Source: Oscillospiraceae bacterium (GTDB lineage Bacteria; Bacillota; Clostridia; Oscillospirales; Ruminococcaceae). Taken from it: a stretch of 12,031 nt of DNA. Location of the stretch: the NCBI GenBank assembly GCA_031285945.1, contig JAITVF010000200.1, positions 1-12,031 on the forward strand. The letters are read 5' to 3'. The position numbers and the translations under genes were made by a program. Below the pieces are notes generated by a model. It saw only the letters and a program-made list of their open reading frames with translations, searched no databases and was not told the DNA's origin. Of this stretch, positions 1-6,820 are shown piece after piece. Position 1 is the first letter of the stretch. Every line of letters begins with the position of its first letter.

Positions 1-61
1 AGTCCGTCTCAATCAAAAATATGCCCTGTTTTGCGTAGCTTATGCCATTTCAATGGGCTCT

Positions 62-754
62 TCAGTATGTGACGTGGATCGGGTCGAAGTTGAGGTAGTC
101 GGCTGAAATCATCTTAAGCATAACGCCCTCCCGCTCGCCCCGCACAGCAAACCGGTGCCCTGGCCCGTGAATATGGCCGTAAAAGCACCTCCTGACCCCG
201 TAATCCCGCATAAGCCGGAAATACGCCTCCAGCATCTGCCCCGCGAAGGCCGGCGGGTAGTGCAAAAAGAGCACTGTCTCGCCATCCTCTGCGCCACGCG
301 CTTTAAGTGACGCCTCTATGCGCATGGCCTCGCGGCGAACAAGCTTTTCATCGTGCGGCTGCCCGTTTTCGAATATCCAGCCCCGCGAGCCGCACAAATG
401 CACCCCCTCGACATAATAGCTGTTATTGTGCAAAAAGCAAAGGGAACAAAGCCCGTTTTCCTCAAGTGCCGCCGTCATTTTGCCGACCGACGTCCACCAG
501 TAGTCGTGGTTGCCCTTAAGAATAACCTTGCGCTTACCCGGCAGGTTGTGTATAAGCCTTAAATCAGGCAGGGCTTCTTTAAGGCTCATCCCCCAGGAGA
601 TATCTCCGGCCAGCACTATCGTATCCTCCGGCTTTACCTTTTCCTCCCAGTTGCGGACAAGCCTTTCCTGATGATTGTCCCAGCCTTGAAAAATATCCAT
701 GGGCTTTTCGGCGGCGGCCGAAAGATGCAGGTCGGCGATCGCGTAAATTGCCAT
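62..754 (-). CDS. Metallophosphoesterase (calcineurin-like; COG1768-type predicted phosphohydrolase)
   Basis: A 230-residue predicted metal-dependent phosphohydrolase. All the usual calcineurin-like metal-binding blocks are visible in order: DLH (residues 8-10), GDISWG (50-55), GNHDYWW (81-87) and GHIHGPG (194-200). The N-terminus MAIYAIADLHLS and the K-P-M-D-I-F segment match the small soluble bacterial subgroup without signal peptide, so a cytoplasmic enzyme is expected; the natural substrate is not known for this subgroup. The start fits the family well, yet no Shine-Dalgarno sequence lies in front of it. Instead a TATGAT box sits at 760-765, only 5 bases from the ATG. The gene is divergent from the DUF1540 gene and is separate from the thrC operon. 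Family assignment is sure; physiological role is unknown. Confidence 0.9.
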   Translation of the reverse strand: MAIYAIADLHLSAAAEKPMDIFQGWDNHQERLVRNWEEKVKPEDTIVLAGDISWGMSLKEALPDLRLIHNLPGKRKVILKGNHDYWWTSVGKMTAALEENGLCSLCFLHNNSYYVEGVHLCGSRGWIFENGQPHDEKLVRREAMRIEASLKARGAEDGETVLFLHYPPAFAGQMLEAYFRLMRDYGVRRCFYGHIHGPGHRFAVRGEREGVMLKMISADYLNFDPIHVTY

Positions 755-842
755 AATATATCATACACTCAATTTCCATATATTACCCGGTATCTCCGGG
801 CAAAAAAAGCGCAATCTAAAAGCGAAAGGAGTTGAAGCCTTT
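755..842. promoter_or_regulatory. Divergent intergenic region with short hairpin
   Basis: This 88-base gap separates two divergent starts. It holds a perfect 5-bp hairpin (CCCGG 786-790, loop TATCT, CCGGG 796-800) followed by seven A residues, several AT-rich boxes (TATGAT on the minus strand at 760-765, TATATT on the plus strand at 779-784) without convincing -35 partners, and an AAAGGAG ribosome binding site at 825-831, 11 bases before the plus-strand ATG. Promoters must lie here, but I cannot place them firmly. Confidence 0.35.
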
Positions 843-1025
843 ATGCAGCAGAACATGCAGCACAACCAGACTCACGGAACCGCCCAGCCCCACAACTCCA
901 TCCAATGTGAAGTCAACAATTGCGCTTATAACGACCAAAAGCAATGCACCGCCAAGCAAATAAAGGTAGGCCCGCAGTACGCTTCTTCCTCCGACGACAC
1001 CGTCTGCGTCACCTTTAAACGCTAG
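843..1025 (+). CDS. DUF1540 domain-containing small protein
   Basis: A 60-residue protein with a Gln/His-rich N-terminal tail (residues 1-18) followed by a DUF1540 core: I-Q-C-E-V-N-N-C-A-Y-N (20-30), then C35, A-K-Q-I-K-V-G-P (37-44) and a final C-V-T-F (55-58). The four cysteines C22, C27, C35 and C55 are the family's conserved set and could bind a metal ion, which is inference. DUF1540 proteins are short, common in Clostridia and Bacilli, and of unknown function. The start is fixed by the AAAGGAG site at 825-831. The gene is monocistronic, with a strong terminator 25 bases after its stop codon. Confidence 0.85.
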   Translation: MQQNMQHNQTHGTAQPHNSIQCEVNNCAYNDQKQCTAKQIKVGPQYASSSDDTVCVTFKR

Positions 1026-1049
1026 CGTGATGCATATAACTCTCCATCA

Positions 1050-1083
1050 GCCGGCCGTCCTTTTTGGGGCGGCCGGCCTTTTT
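1050..1083 (+). terminator. Intrinsic terminator of the DUF1540 gene
   Basis: A GC-rich stem pairs 1050-1060 (GCCGGCCGTCC) with 1067-1077, with one T-G pair and a six-base loop (TTTTTG), and is followed by TTTTT at 1079-1083. It serves the plus strand only; the minus strand has no U-run after the stem. Confidence 0.85.
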
Positions 1084-1144
1084 AGCTGCTCAAACCACCA
1101 AGAATTAGAAAACAGCAAAAACGCGCATTGGGGTTTTCTGTCCG

Positions 1145-2635
1145 CTATATTTCCAGCGCGCTGCATACGAAGCGGCACATTTCGTCTTTGTCGCAAATTT
1201 CTAAAAAGCGCTCATGTTTATCTCTAAGGCCCATGAGCTGGGGGGGCGGCTCGGTTCCGGTAATTTCGGCGAGGCGCTTCATCCGCTCGAACTCGTCCGG
1301 CCCCGAAGCCTCGCCCGTCAGCGCTTTCAGTATGCTGCCCGCGAATTTAAAGGGGCTCGCGGTTGAGGCTATTATTGTTTTTGCGCTGTCGCCCGTACGC
1401 CTTACATATTCCCCATGAACCTTAAGGGCCACGGCCGTGTGGGTGTCGCAGAGATAGCCGTACCGGTCGAAGGTTTCCCTTACCGTTAAAAGGGTCTCCT
1501 CCTCGTTGGCGCTGCCGCCGTAGAACTCGTCTTGCAGGGCGCCCAGAAGCTTTTGGGGGACGGAGTAGCTTCCACTTGCCGAAAGCTCCTCCATCATGGC
1601 GCTGACAGCGGCGGAGTCCTCGCCCGTAAGCGCAAATAGGAGCCGCTCAAGATTTGAGGAGATGAGGATATCCATAGACGGGGAGGAGGTAGCGTGGAAT
1701 TCGCGCCGCCGATCGTATACGCCGGTGCTTATAAAATCAGTCAGGACTTTGTTTATATTAGAGGCGCATATGAGCCTGCCTATGGGCAGCCCCATTCTTT
1801 TAGCGTAATAAGCCGCGAGTATATTCCCAAAGTTGCCGGTAGGCACGCAGATGTTGACGGTATCCCCCCTGGCGATTTCCTCCCCGGCAACAAGGTCGCA
1901 CCAGGCGCTTACGTAATATACGATCTGAGGCGCCAGCCGCCCCCAGTTGATAGAGTTGGCGCTCGAGAACATCGCGTTCCTGGCGGCGAGGCGGCCCGTG
2001 AGGTTTTTATCTGTAAATATCCCCTTAACGGCGGTTTGGGTATCGTCAAAGTTTCCCCGTACGCCGCAGACATTTACGTTTTTGCCCTCCTGCGAGGTCA
2101 TCTGCCGCTTTTGGATTTCGCTGACCCCCACCTCGGGGTAAAAGACCAGGATGTTGGTTCCGGGAACGTCCTTAAAGCCCTCGAGCGCCGCCTTGCCGGT
2201 ATCGCCCGAGGTAGCCACCAGAATATCAATCGTCTTCCCTCCGGCGGTTTTGGCGACGGAACGGGTCAAAAGATGCGGCAAAAGCTGTAGCGCCATATCC
2301 TTAAAGGCGCAGGTCGGCCCATGCCAAAGCTCCAGCATGTAAACGTCCGGGCTCAGCTTGGCTATGGGAGCGATATGAGGGGAATCGAACTGCGCCCCGT
2401 AGGCCGCGTTAGCGCAGGCCGTGATCTCACCTTCGGTAAAATCGGTAAGAAAGTCGCCGAGTATATCACTGGCTCTTCTTCGATAATCCATCCCTATAAG
2501 GCGATCAAGGCGGCTTTCGTCGAGCCGGGGAAGGTTTTGCGGAACATACAGGCCTCCTTCCGCCGAAATGCCGCCCGCTATCGCGGCGGCGGCCGATACG
2601 CCGATTTGACTGTTTCGCGTGCTTTTATAATTCAT
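1145..2635 (-). CDS. thrC: Threonine synthase
   Basis: A 496-residue PLP enzyme that converts O-phospho-L-homoserine to L-threonine, the last step of threonine synthesis. The N-terminus contains S-A-E-G-G-L-Y-V-P (24-32), typical of the long (fungal/enterobacterial-like, class 2) threonine synthases, whose usual length is close to this one. The PLP lysine is K112 in the block HGPTCAFKDMALQ (105-117), and the phosphate-binding loop is SGDTG (143-147), followed by an N-F-G-N element in the C-terminal half. The ATG (2633-2635) overlaps the TGA of the M19 dipeptidase gene as ATGA, so translation is probably coupled. It is the last gene of the minus-strand run. No other threonine genes are adjacent, so its place here is not explained by pathway clustering. 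No convincing terminator follows; only a weak AT-rich stem is seen at 1107-1139. Confidence 0.95.
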   Translation of the reverse strand: MNYKSTRNSQIGVSAAAAIAGGISAEGGLYVPQNLPRLDESRLDRLIGMDYRRRASDILGDFLTDFTEGEITACANAAYGAQFDSPHIAPIAKLSPDVYMLELWHGPTCAFKDMALQLLPHLLTRSVAKTAGGKTIDILVATSGDTGKAALEGFKDVPGTNILVFYPEVGVSEIQKRQMTSQEGKNVNVCGVRGNFDDTQTAVKGIFTDKNLTGRLAARNAMFSSANSINWGRLAPQIVYYVSAWCDLVAGEEIARGDTVNICVPTGNFGNILAAYYAKRMGLPIGRLICASNINKVLTDFISTGVYDRRREFHATSSPSMDILISSNLERLLFALTGEDSAAVSAMMEELSASGSYSVPQKLLGALQDEFYGGSANEEETLLTVRETFDRYGYLCDTHTAVALKVHGEYVRRTGDSAKTIIASTASPFKFAGSILKALTGEASGPDEFERMKRLAEITGTEPPPQLMGLRDKHERFLEICDKDEMCRFVCSALEI

Positions 2636-3606
2636 GCCTTAACCGTCTCCCTGTGAATGGATGAAAGGAATCTGTTTGCGTTGCCAAATAGTATCTTTTC
2701 GGCTATGGCTTCGCCTATGCCGTTTCGCAGCAGATTATTTTTAAGCGTATCCAGCTTTTCAAGCCCGCTGAGGTATGGCGGCAGGTCGGTGCCGTCAAAG
2801 TCGGAGCCCAGCGCGATGGAGTTCTCCCCGCCCAGCTCCAAAAAATGGTGGATGTGGCGGGCGAGATCGTTAAAATCGGCGGTGGCTCCGCCGTCCACAA
2901 TAAAATGAACGCTGTAATTGAGCCCGACCACCCCGCCACGGCGCACTATTTCCCTAAACATATCGTCGGTGAGGTTGCGCCTGTGCCCGCATACGCTTCT
3001 TGAATTGGAGTGGCTCGCCAAAAACGGCTGTACGGCAAACTCGCAGAGCTCCCAAAAGCCCTCGTCGGAAAGATGGGAGACGTCTACCGCCATACCAAGC
3101 TCCTCCATCCTGGCGACAGCCGCCCGCCCAAAGGGGGTAAAGCCGCCGCCGCTCACTATTCCGCCGCAAAGCTCGTTCGCGCCGTTCCAGGTAAGCGTCA
3201 TCATCCTCACGCCGCATTCGCGCAGGGTATCGAGAAAAGCGATATCGCCGCCCAGGACGGCACCGCCCTCCACCGTGAGAAAGAAGACCATCGGCTTTTC
3301 CTCAAGACGCTTTGCGATAAAGCGCAGGTCGCAAAGACCGCAGGCCTGAGGCCCGTTTGCCGAAAGCTCCCTTTTGTAGACCCCGTAAGCCTTGAAAAAA
3401 TAATCCTGCGCGGCCTTGCCCCGCAGCTCGTCTTTTATAAAAATGGCCGCCGCCTGACATATCCGTACCCCTTCCGGCCTCCGGGAAAGGCAGAAGTGTA
3501 GCTCGTCGGTCGCAAGGGACCAGTCTTCGCCCTCCCCAAGAGGGGGGCCTCCGTCGGTGATCCGGCCAAAGGTATCGCAGTGAAGGTCTATTATGTCAGT
3601 AGCCAT
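2632..3606 (-). CDS. Membrane dipeptidase (peptidase family M19)
   Basis: A 324-residue zinc dipeptidase related to renal dipeptidase and to bacterial D-Ala-D-Ala/L-X dipeptidases. With numbering from the ATG at 3606, expected binuclear zinc ligands are visible: H9 and D11 in DLHCD, bridging E113 in VEGG, H178 in VDVSH and H199 in ASHSN. R210 (RRN) and D269 (GSDFDG) match substrate-binding and catalytic positions. There is no signal peptide or membrane segment, so despite the family name it is probably cytoplasmic, with peptide turnover a likely role. A TTG at 3615 would give three more residues, but the AAAGGAG at 3619-3625 lies only 3 bases from it and 12 from the ATG, so I chose the ATG. 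It overlaps yraN by 11 bases and thrC by 4 (ATGA). Confidence 0.9.
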   Translation of the reverse strand: MATDIIDLHCDTFGRITDGGPPLGEGEDWSLATDELHFCLSRRPEGVRICQAAAIFIKDELRGKAAQDYFFKAYGVYKRELSANGPQACGLCDLRFIAKRLEEKPMVFFLTVEGGAVLGGDIAFLDTLRECGVRMMTLTWNGANELCGGIVSGGGFTPFGRAAVARMEELGMAVDVSHLSDEGFWELCEFAVQPFLASHSNSRSVCGHRRNLTDDMFREIVRRGGVVGLNYSVHFIVDGGATADFNDLARHIHHFLELGGENSIALGSDFDGTDLPPYLSGLEKLDTLKNNLLRNGIGEAIAEKILFGNANRFLSSIHRETVKA

Positions 3607-3961
3607 CGGTGTCAAACGCTCCTTTCAAATGGTCGTAGCCAGTTACCCGCCTGTTTTCGGTTACAATTGAAAATATATCGAACCTGGGCTGCAAATCGCT
3701 GGGATGATTCTGTAGGTAGAGAAGGGCGGTCGTTATAATCCGCCTGCGCTTCTGTGGCCCCACCGCCTCAACGGGGGAGACCTGCGAATCCCTTTTGCGC
3801 ACCTTAACCTCTACAAAGCATATGTATTCGCTGTCGACCGCGATCAGATCCAGCTCGCCGTAAAGGCTGTGTACGTTGCGGGCTATAACGGTATAGCCCT
3901 CCCGCTCAAGCACCTCGGCGGCAAGCTTTTCACCCATACGGCCGGTTTCGCTGCCACTCAT
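3596..3961 (-). CDS. yraN: YraN family protein (UPF0102, endonuclease-like fold)
   Basis: A 121-residue protein of the YraN/UPF0102 family. The visible hallmarks are G-R-M-G-E-K-L-A-A (7-15), R-N (28-29), Y-G-E-L-D-L-I-A (34-41) and F-V-E-V-K-V-R (49-55), which give the E-D-E-x-K arrangement of a restriction-endonuclease-like fold (E36, D38, E51, K53). The cellular function is not established; a nuclease role in DNA or RNA processing is only inferred from the fold. A GTG at 3979 would add six residues, but the ATG at 3961 has GGAGG 11 bases upstream, overlaps the rnhB stop as ATGA and gives the normal family N-terminus. The position directly after rnhB is a conserved Firmicutes arrangement. 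Confidence 0.9.
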   Translation of the reverse strand: MSGSETGRMGEKLAAEVLEREGYTVIARNVHSLYGELDLIAVDSEYICFVEVKVRKRDSQVSPVEAVGPQKRRRIITTALLYLQNHPSDLQPRFDIFSIVTENRRVTGYDHLKGAFDTDGY

Positions 3962-4569
3962 ACTTTTTTCATCCTCCACTTCCTCAAGAAGGCGTCGCGG
4001 TGAGCGGGGCAGGGCCCGTACTCGTCAAGCCTGCTATAGTGCAGCCGGGTTCCGTACCCCTTGTGCTTATAGAATTCGTATTCCGGATATCTCTTTGAGA
4101 GTTCAAGCATGTATAGGTCCCTTTCAACCTTGGCGAGAATCGAAGCCGCCGCGACCGACGCCGACGTATCGTCGCCCCCCACAACGCAGCGCTCGGGGCA
4201 GCCCGACCCGGGGCTGCTGTTGCCGTCGACAAGAATAAGCTCAGGCCTTAAGGCAAGCCCCCCTATCGCCCGTCTCATCGCGAGCATGGACGCGCCCAGG
4301 ATATTGAGCCGCTCTATTTCGGCAACAGTCGCGCTCGCTATGCACCAGGCCGCCGCCCTTTCCATAATTTCAGCGTAAAGGGCCTCCCGCTTTTTGGGGC
4401 TAAGTTTTTTAGAGTCGGCAAGCCCTTCCATCACCGTGTCCCGGGGCAGAATTACCGCCGCCGCAAAGACGGGGCCGGCCAGAGGGCCGCGGCCCGCCTC
4501 ATCCACTCCGCAAAGAAGGTCTACGCTTTCTTCCTCCCGCACGGCGGCGTCGTGGGAAAAAAGGCTCAT
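3958..4569 (-). CDS. rnhB: Ribonuclease HII
   Basis: A 203-residue enzyme that cuts the RNA strand of RNA-DNA hybrids and starts removal of misincorporated ribonucleotides. The N-terminal block G-V-D-E-A-G-R-G-P-L-A-G-P (21-33) carries D23 and E24. D115 lies in L-V-D-G-N, and D133 in G-G-D-D-T-S-A-S-V-A-A-A-S-I-L-A-K-V together with the first three gives the DEDD active site. A C-terminal H-K-G-Y-G-T (169-174) and the G-P-C-P-A-H-R segment (185-191) are also typical. Length is normal. The start ATG (4567-4569) overlaps the ylqF stop as ATGA and has GGAGG just upstream. It sits between ylqF and yraN, the usual order. Confidence 0.96.
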   Translation of the reverse strand: MSLFSHDAAVREEESVDLLCGVDEAGRGPLAGPVFAAAVILPRDTVMEGLADSKKLSPKKREALYAEIMERAAAWCIASATVAEIERLNILGASMLAMRRAIGGLALRPELILVDGNSSPGSGCPERCVVGGDDTSASVAAASILAKVERDLYMLELSKRYPEYEFYKHKGYGTRLHYSRLDEYGPCPAHRDAFLRKWRMKKV

Positions 4570-5450
4570 TTCTTACCCTCCGTTCCCGGTAGCTCCAGGG
4601 TTATCCGCCCTATAAGCCCGCCGCGGAACTCATCGAGCACCATAACCGCCGCCCGCTCGGTGTGGATTTCTCCCCCCGGCAGCAGCATCCCCCTCGCCAT
4701 TCCAACCGCCTCAAGAAGCGCGTTGCCGGCGCCCTCCTTAATTATATTCTCATTAAGCCTGTAACGCATTCCAAGAAGGGCGGGATAATCGGCCGCCAGC
4801 CGCTCGAGAAGCCTTGCCGCCAGCGCCTCGGTATCCGTGACGTCGTCCTTTACGGCGCCGGTGAAGGCAAGATGCTCCCCCACCCGTTTTTCCTCGAATT
4901 TGGGCCAAAGGACGCCCGGCATATCCAAAAGCTCCATGCCGCCGTCAATTTTAACCCACTGCCTGCCTCTGGTGACTCCGGGGCGATCCTCGACCCTTGT
5001 TCTTTTGGCCGAGGCCATACGGTTTATAAAGGACGATTTGCCCACGTTGGGTACCCCCACCGCCATAAGCCGGAGAGGAACCCCCACCAGTCCCCTGCGC
5101 TTGCGCTTTTCGGTCTCGGGCTCAAGCAGCCTTGTGACCATGGGCGCGAAGGCGCGCAGTCCTTTCCCGCTGCGGCAGTCTACCGCCAGCACCGGAATTC
5201 CCCTGGACGACAGGTGACCCAGCCAGCTGTTTGTGGCGTCGGGGTCGGCCATGTCGCTCTTGCCAAGAAGTATAACCCGCTTTTTCCCCTCCAGAAGCTT
5301 TTCGATCTCGGGGTTTTTGCTGGAAGCCGGAATGCGGGCGTCCCTCAGCTCTACCACAAGGTCGACATGTCGCAGGTTTTCCTTCATAATGCGCCGGGCT
5401 TTGGTCATATGTCCTGGAAACCACTGTATCGATACAGGCTCCGCGCTCAT
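4566..5450 (-). CDS. ylqF: Ribosome biogenesis GTPase YlqF/RbgA
   Basis: A 294-residue circularly permuted GTPase needed for late assembly of the 50S subunit. N-terminal W-F-P-G-H-M-T-K-A (10-18) and L-R-D-A-R-I-P (35-41) are RbgA hallmarks. Because of the permutation, the G4 position comes first (63-66), followed by G1 G-V-P-N-V-G-K-S (132-139), G2 T160 in P-G-V-T-R-G, and G3 D-M-P-G (176-179). The C-terminal RNA-binding helical domain covers about 205-290. One oddity: G4 reads G-K-S-D where N-K-x-D is expected, which removes the Asn that contacts the guanine base. The rest of the protein is intact and well conserved, so it is unlikely to be a pseudogene. The GGAGGG at 5456-5461 fixes the start. 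It is the first gene of the overlapping chain that runs to thrC. Confidence 0.94.
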   Translation of the reverse strand: MSAEPVSIQWFPGHMTKARRIMKENLRHVDLVVELRDARIPASSKNPEIEKLLEGKKRVILLGKSDMADPDATNSWLGHLSSRGIPVLAVDCRSGKGLRAFAPMVTRLLEPETEKRKRRGLVGVPLRLMAVGVPNVGKSSFINRMASAKRTRVEDRPGVTRGRQWVKIDGGMELLDMPGVLWPKFEEKRVGEHLAFTGAVKDDVTDTEALAARLLERLAADYPALLGMRYRLNENIIKEGAGNALLEAVGMARGMLLPGGEIHTERAAVMVLDEFRGGLIGRITLELPGTEGKK

Positions 5451-5603
5451 TGAGGCCCTCCAATATATACCGCCGGCCGGGCTAAATATTCACCGCCTTT
5501 GCCAAAGAAACTCTAAAGGCAAAAGTCTTTATGCCCTTCTTCTCTTTGCGGGGCACAAACTCCCCGCAAATTCAGTAAGTATTTAACCCGGCAAGCAGTA
5601 TAG
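5451..5603 (-). other. lepB-ylqF intergenic region with stable hairpin
   Basis: A 153-base spacer inside an otherwise tightly packed run. It holds a perfect 9-bp inverted repeat (TTTGCGGGG 5545-5553, eight-base loop, CCCCGCAAA 5562-5570) and a weaker 6-bp repeat (TTTGCC/GGCAAA) at about 5499-5524. Neither is followed by a U-run on the minus strand, so these are not standard terminators. No open frame of note and no convincing promoter was found; only AT-rich TATATA just before the ylqF ribosome binding site. Confidence 0.4.
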
Positions 5604-6173
5604 TTATCCGGGCGATCCTGCCTTTTCGTAGGGGAATACCCGGTAGACCGCCCTGCCTATTATTCTGCGGGCGTCTATCGTGCCAAGCTCCGAAAAACGG
5701 CTGTCCCAGGAATTATTCCGGTTGTCGCCCATCACAAAAACGTGGCCCTCCGGCACCCTAAGCCGAAGCGATCCCTCGGGGACCGGAGTGGGGCCGTCAG
5801 GATCAAGAATATAGCTTTCCTCTGTTTTTACGCCGTCCACCCGAACCTCGCCCATTGCCCCGTCAATCTCCACGAGCTGGCCGCCGGTTGCGATGACCCG
5901 CTTTACAATGGGGTCGCCGGTCTCGTTCTCCGGCCTTGTGATCACGACTATGTCGCTTGCCCTGGACTCGTGGCCCAGCCGGGTTATGAGCAGCCGGTCG
6001 CCGTTTTCCAGCGTAGGGAGCATAGAGTCGCCCTTTACTACAGACATCCTCACGATAAAGGTAAAGGCGAGAACCACGCAGACAATCGCGAGCATAGCGG
6101 CCTCCACCCAGTCGAAAACCTCGCGCAATACGCGTTTTGAGGCTTTTTCGTCCGGGATGTATTCCTCAAACAT
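5604..6173 (-). CDS. lepB: Signal peptidase I
   Basis: A 189-residue membrane peptidase that cleaves signal peptides from exported proteins on the outer face of the membrane. There is one N-terminal membrane segment (about 24-42), normal for the short Gram-positive type. The catalytic serine is S50 in V-V-K-G-D-S-M-L-P-T-L (45-55), and the general-base lysine is K91 in P-I-V-K-R-V-I-A-T. The box E motif G-D-N-R-N-N-S-W-D-S-R is near the C-terminus. The frame stays open upstream into rplS, but the ATG at 6173 has GGGGGAG 8 bases before it and gives a standard N-terminus (MFEEYIPDE). It follows rplS after an intrinsic terminator, so expression likely depends on read-through or a weak promoter I could not identify. 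Confidence 0.94.
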   Translation of the reverse strand: MFEEYIPDEKASKRVLREVFDWVEAAMLAIVCVVLAFTFIVRMSVVKGDSMLPTLENGDRLLITRLGHESRASDIVVITRPENETGDPIVKRVIATGGQLVEIDGAMGEVRVDGVKTEESYILDPDGPTPVPEGSLRLRVPEGHVFVMGDNRNNSWDSRFSELGTIDARRIIGRAVYRVFPYEKAGSPG

Positions 6174-6210
6174 GGCTCGCTCTCCCCCTGTTTTAAACAA
6201 AAGCCGCAAT

Positions 6211-6240
6211 AGCAAAAAGGGGCTTAAGAAAAGCCCCTTT
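6211..6240 (-). terminator. Intrinsic terminator/attenuator after rplS
   Basis: On the minus strand a perfect 10-bp stem (AAAGGGGCTT 6231-6240 pairing with AAGCCCCTTT 6216-6225, five-base loop) continues into a run of five U residues (6214-6218). It lies between rplS and lepB and should limit transcription of the downstream genes. Confidence 0.8.
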
Positions 6241-6249
6241 AAATCAGTG

Positions 6250-6633
6250 TTAGCGAATCTGCGCTCTGACCTTTGCCGCCTTGCCCACCCGGCCGCGCAG
6301 ATAGTAAAGCTTGCCCCTGCGCACACGGCCCTTGCGTATGGTCTCTACCTGGACCACCGACGGTGAGTGTATGGGGAATACGCGCTCTACCCCGACTCCG
6401 TGCGATACGCGGCGCACCGTAAAGGTTTCGGCAATGCCGCCGTGCTGCTTGGCTATGACCGTTCCCTCAAAGACCTGGATTCGAACCCGGACGCCCTCTT
6501 TGCCTTTTTTCTCGTCCTTGCTGACTTCCTTGATGCGGACATGCACTCGAACGGTATCGCCGACGACTACCTCGGGAATCTCCTGCCTTAGAGAATCCTG
6601 AGCAATCAGCTGCAAAGCATTCATAGCATTCAT
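6250..6633 (-). CDS. rplS: 50S ribosomal protein L19
   Basis: A 127-residue L19, which sits at the interface of the ribosomal subunits. The conserved V-G-D-T-V-R-V-H-V (24-32), R-I-Q-V-F-E-G-T-V-I (51-60), G-I-A-E-T-F-T-V-R (66-74), G-V-G-V-E-R-V-F-P-I-H-S-P (79-91) and V-R-R-G-K-L-Y-Y-L-R (104-113) blocks are all present. The length is about ten residues over the usual 115 or so; the extra lies mainly at 37-46, a charged V-S-K-D-E-K-K-G-K-E insertion in the loop before R-I-Q-V-F. The frame is open upstream, but the ATG at 6633 follows AGGAGG (6645-6650) by 11 bases; a second ATG at 6624 is too far from it. It has its own promoter, leader and terminator and may be expressed alone. Confidence 0.97.
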   Translation of the reverse strand: MNAMNALQLIAQDSLRQEIPEVVVGDTVRVHVRIKEVSKDEKKGKEGVRVRIQVFEGTVIAKQHGGIAETFTVRRVSHGVGVERVFPIHSPSVVQVETIRKGRVRRGKLYYLRGRVGKAAKVRAQIR

Positions 6634-6658
6634 GAGTGATGCTTCCTCCTTAGTCTGC

Positions 6659-6692
6659 GGGCCTTCGTGCCGTCGGCGGCAGAGGACGGCCC
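6659..6692 (-). promoter_or_regulatory. Structured 5' leader of rplS (possible L19 autoregulatory leader)
   Basis: In the predicted leader an outer stem GGGCC/GGCCC (6688-6692 with 6659-6663) encloses an inner stem TGCCG-CCGA-CGGCA (6677-6681 with 6668-6672, four-base loop). An L19-binding leader RNA is known upstream of rplS in Firmicutes; whether this is that class cannot be settled by eye. The structure ends about 9 bases before the AGGAGG. Confidence 0.4.
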
Positions 6693-6721
6693 TGATTACA
6701 TATCTGATAACGCACCGGATT

Positions 6722-6750
6722 ATTATAACATGCGGGTTCCTAATTTGCAA
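6722..6750 (-). promoter_or_regulatory. rplS promoter (sigma-70/sigma-A type)
   Basis: TTGCAA (6745-6750) and TATAAT (6722-6727) are 17 bases apart on the minus strand: a near-consensus housekeeping promoter. Transcription should start near 6715, giving an untranslated leader of about 80 bases for rplS. Confidence 0.75.
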
Positions 6751-6820
6751 GTGCCGCAAGAGTTTTTTCGCGGCTATCTAAACTTTAGCCTTTATTACCA
6801 AGAAGAGAGCTGCTCACTGA

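Noticed and set aside
1-61. CCAT/ATGG mini-stem and T-run downstream of the metallophosphoesterase as terminator
   Set aside because: The stem has only about four pairs and the T-run on the minus strand is too far from it; nothing else is seen in these 61 bases.
1050-1077. The terminator hairpin acting in both directions, also for thrC
   Set aside because: The minus strand has no U-run after the stem, so I assign it to the plus strand only.
1107-1139. AGAAAAC/GTTTTCT stem as a thrC terminator
   Set aside because: AT-rich 7-bp stem with a 19-base loop is too weak to call.
1694-2290. 198-codon plus-strand frame opposite thrC
   Set aside because: Shadow of threonine synthase; no motif and no ribosome binding site.
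4662-5453. 263-codon plus-strand frame opposite ylqF
   Set aside because: Antisense shadow of a conserved GTPase gene, with low-complexity Pro/Arg-rich translation and no start signal.
6174-6326. N-terminal extension of lepB into rplS
   Set aside because: The frame crosses the rplS terminator and the rplS end; ATG 6173 has a ribosome binding site and gives the usual length.
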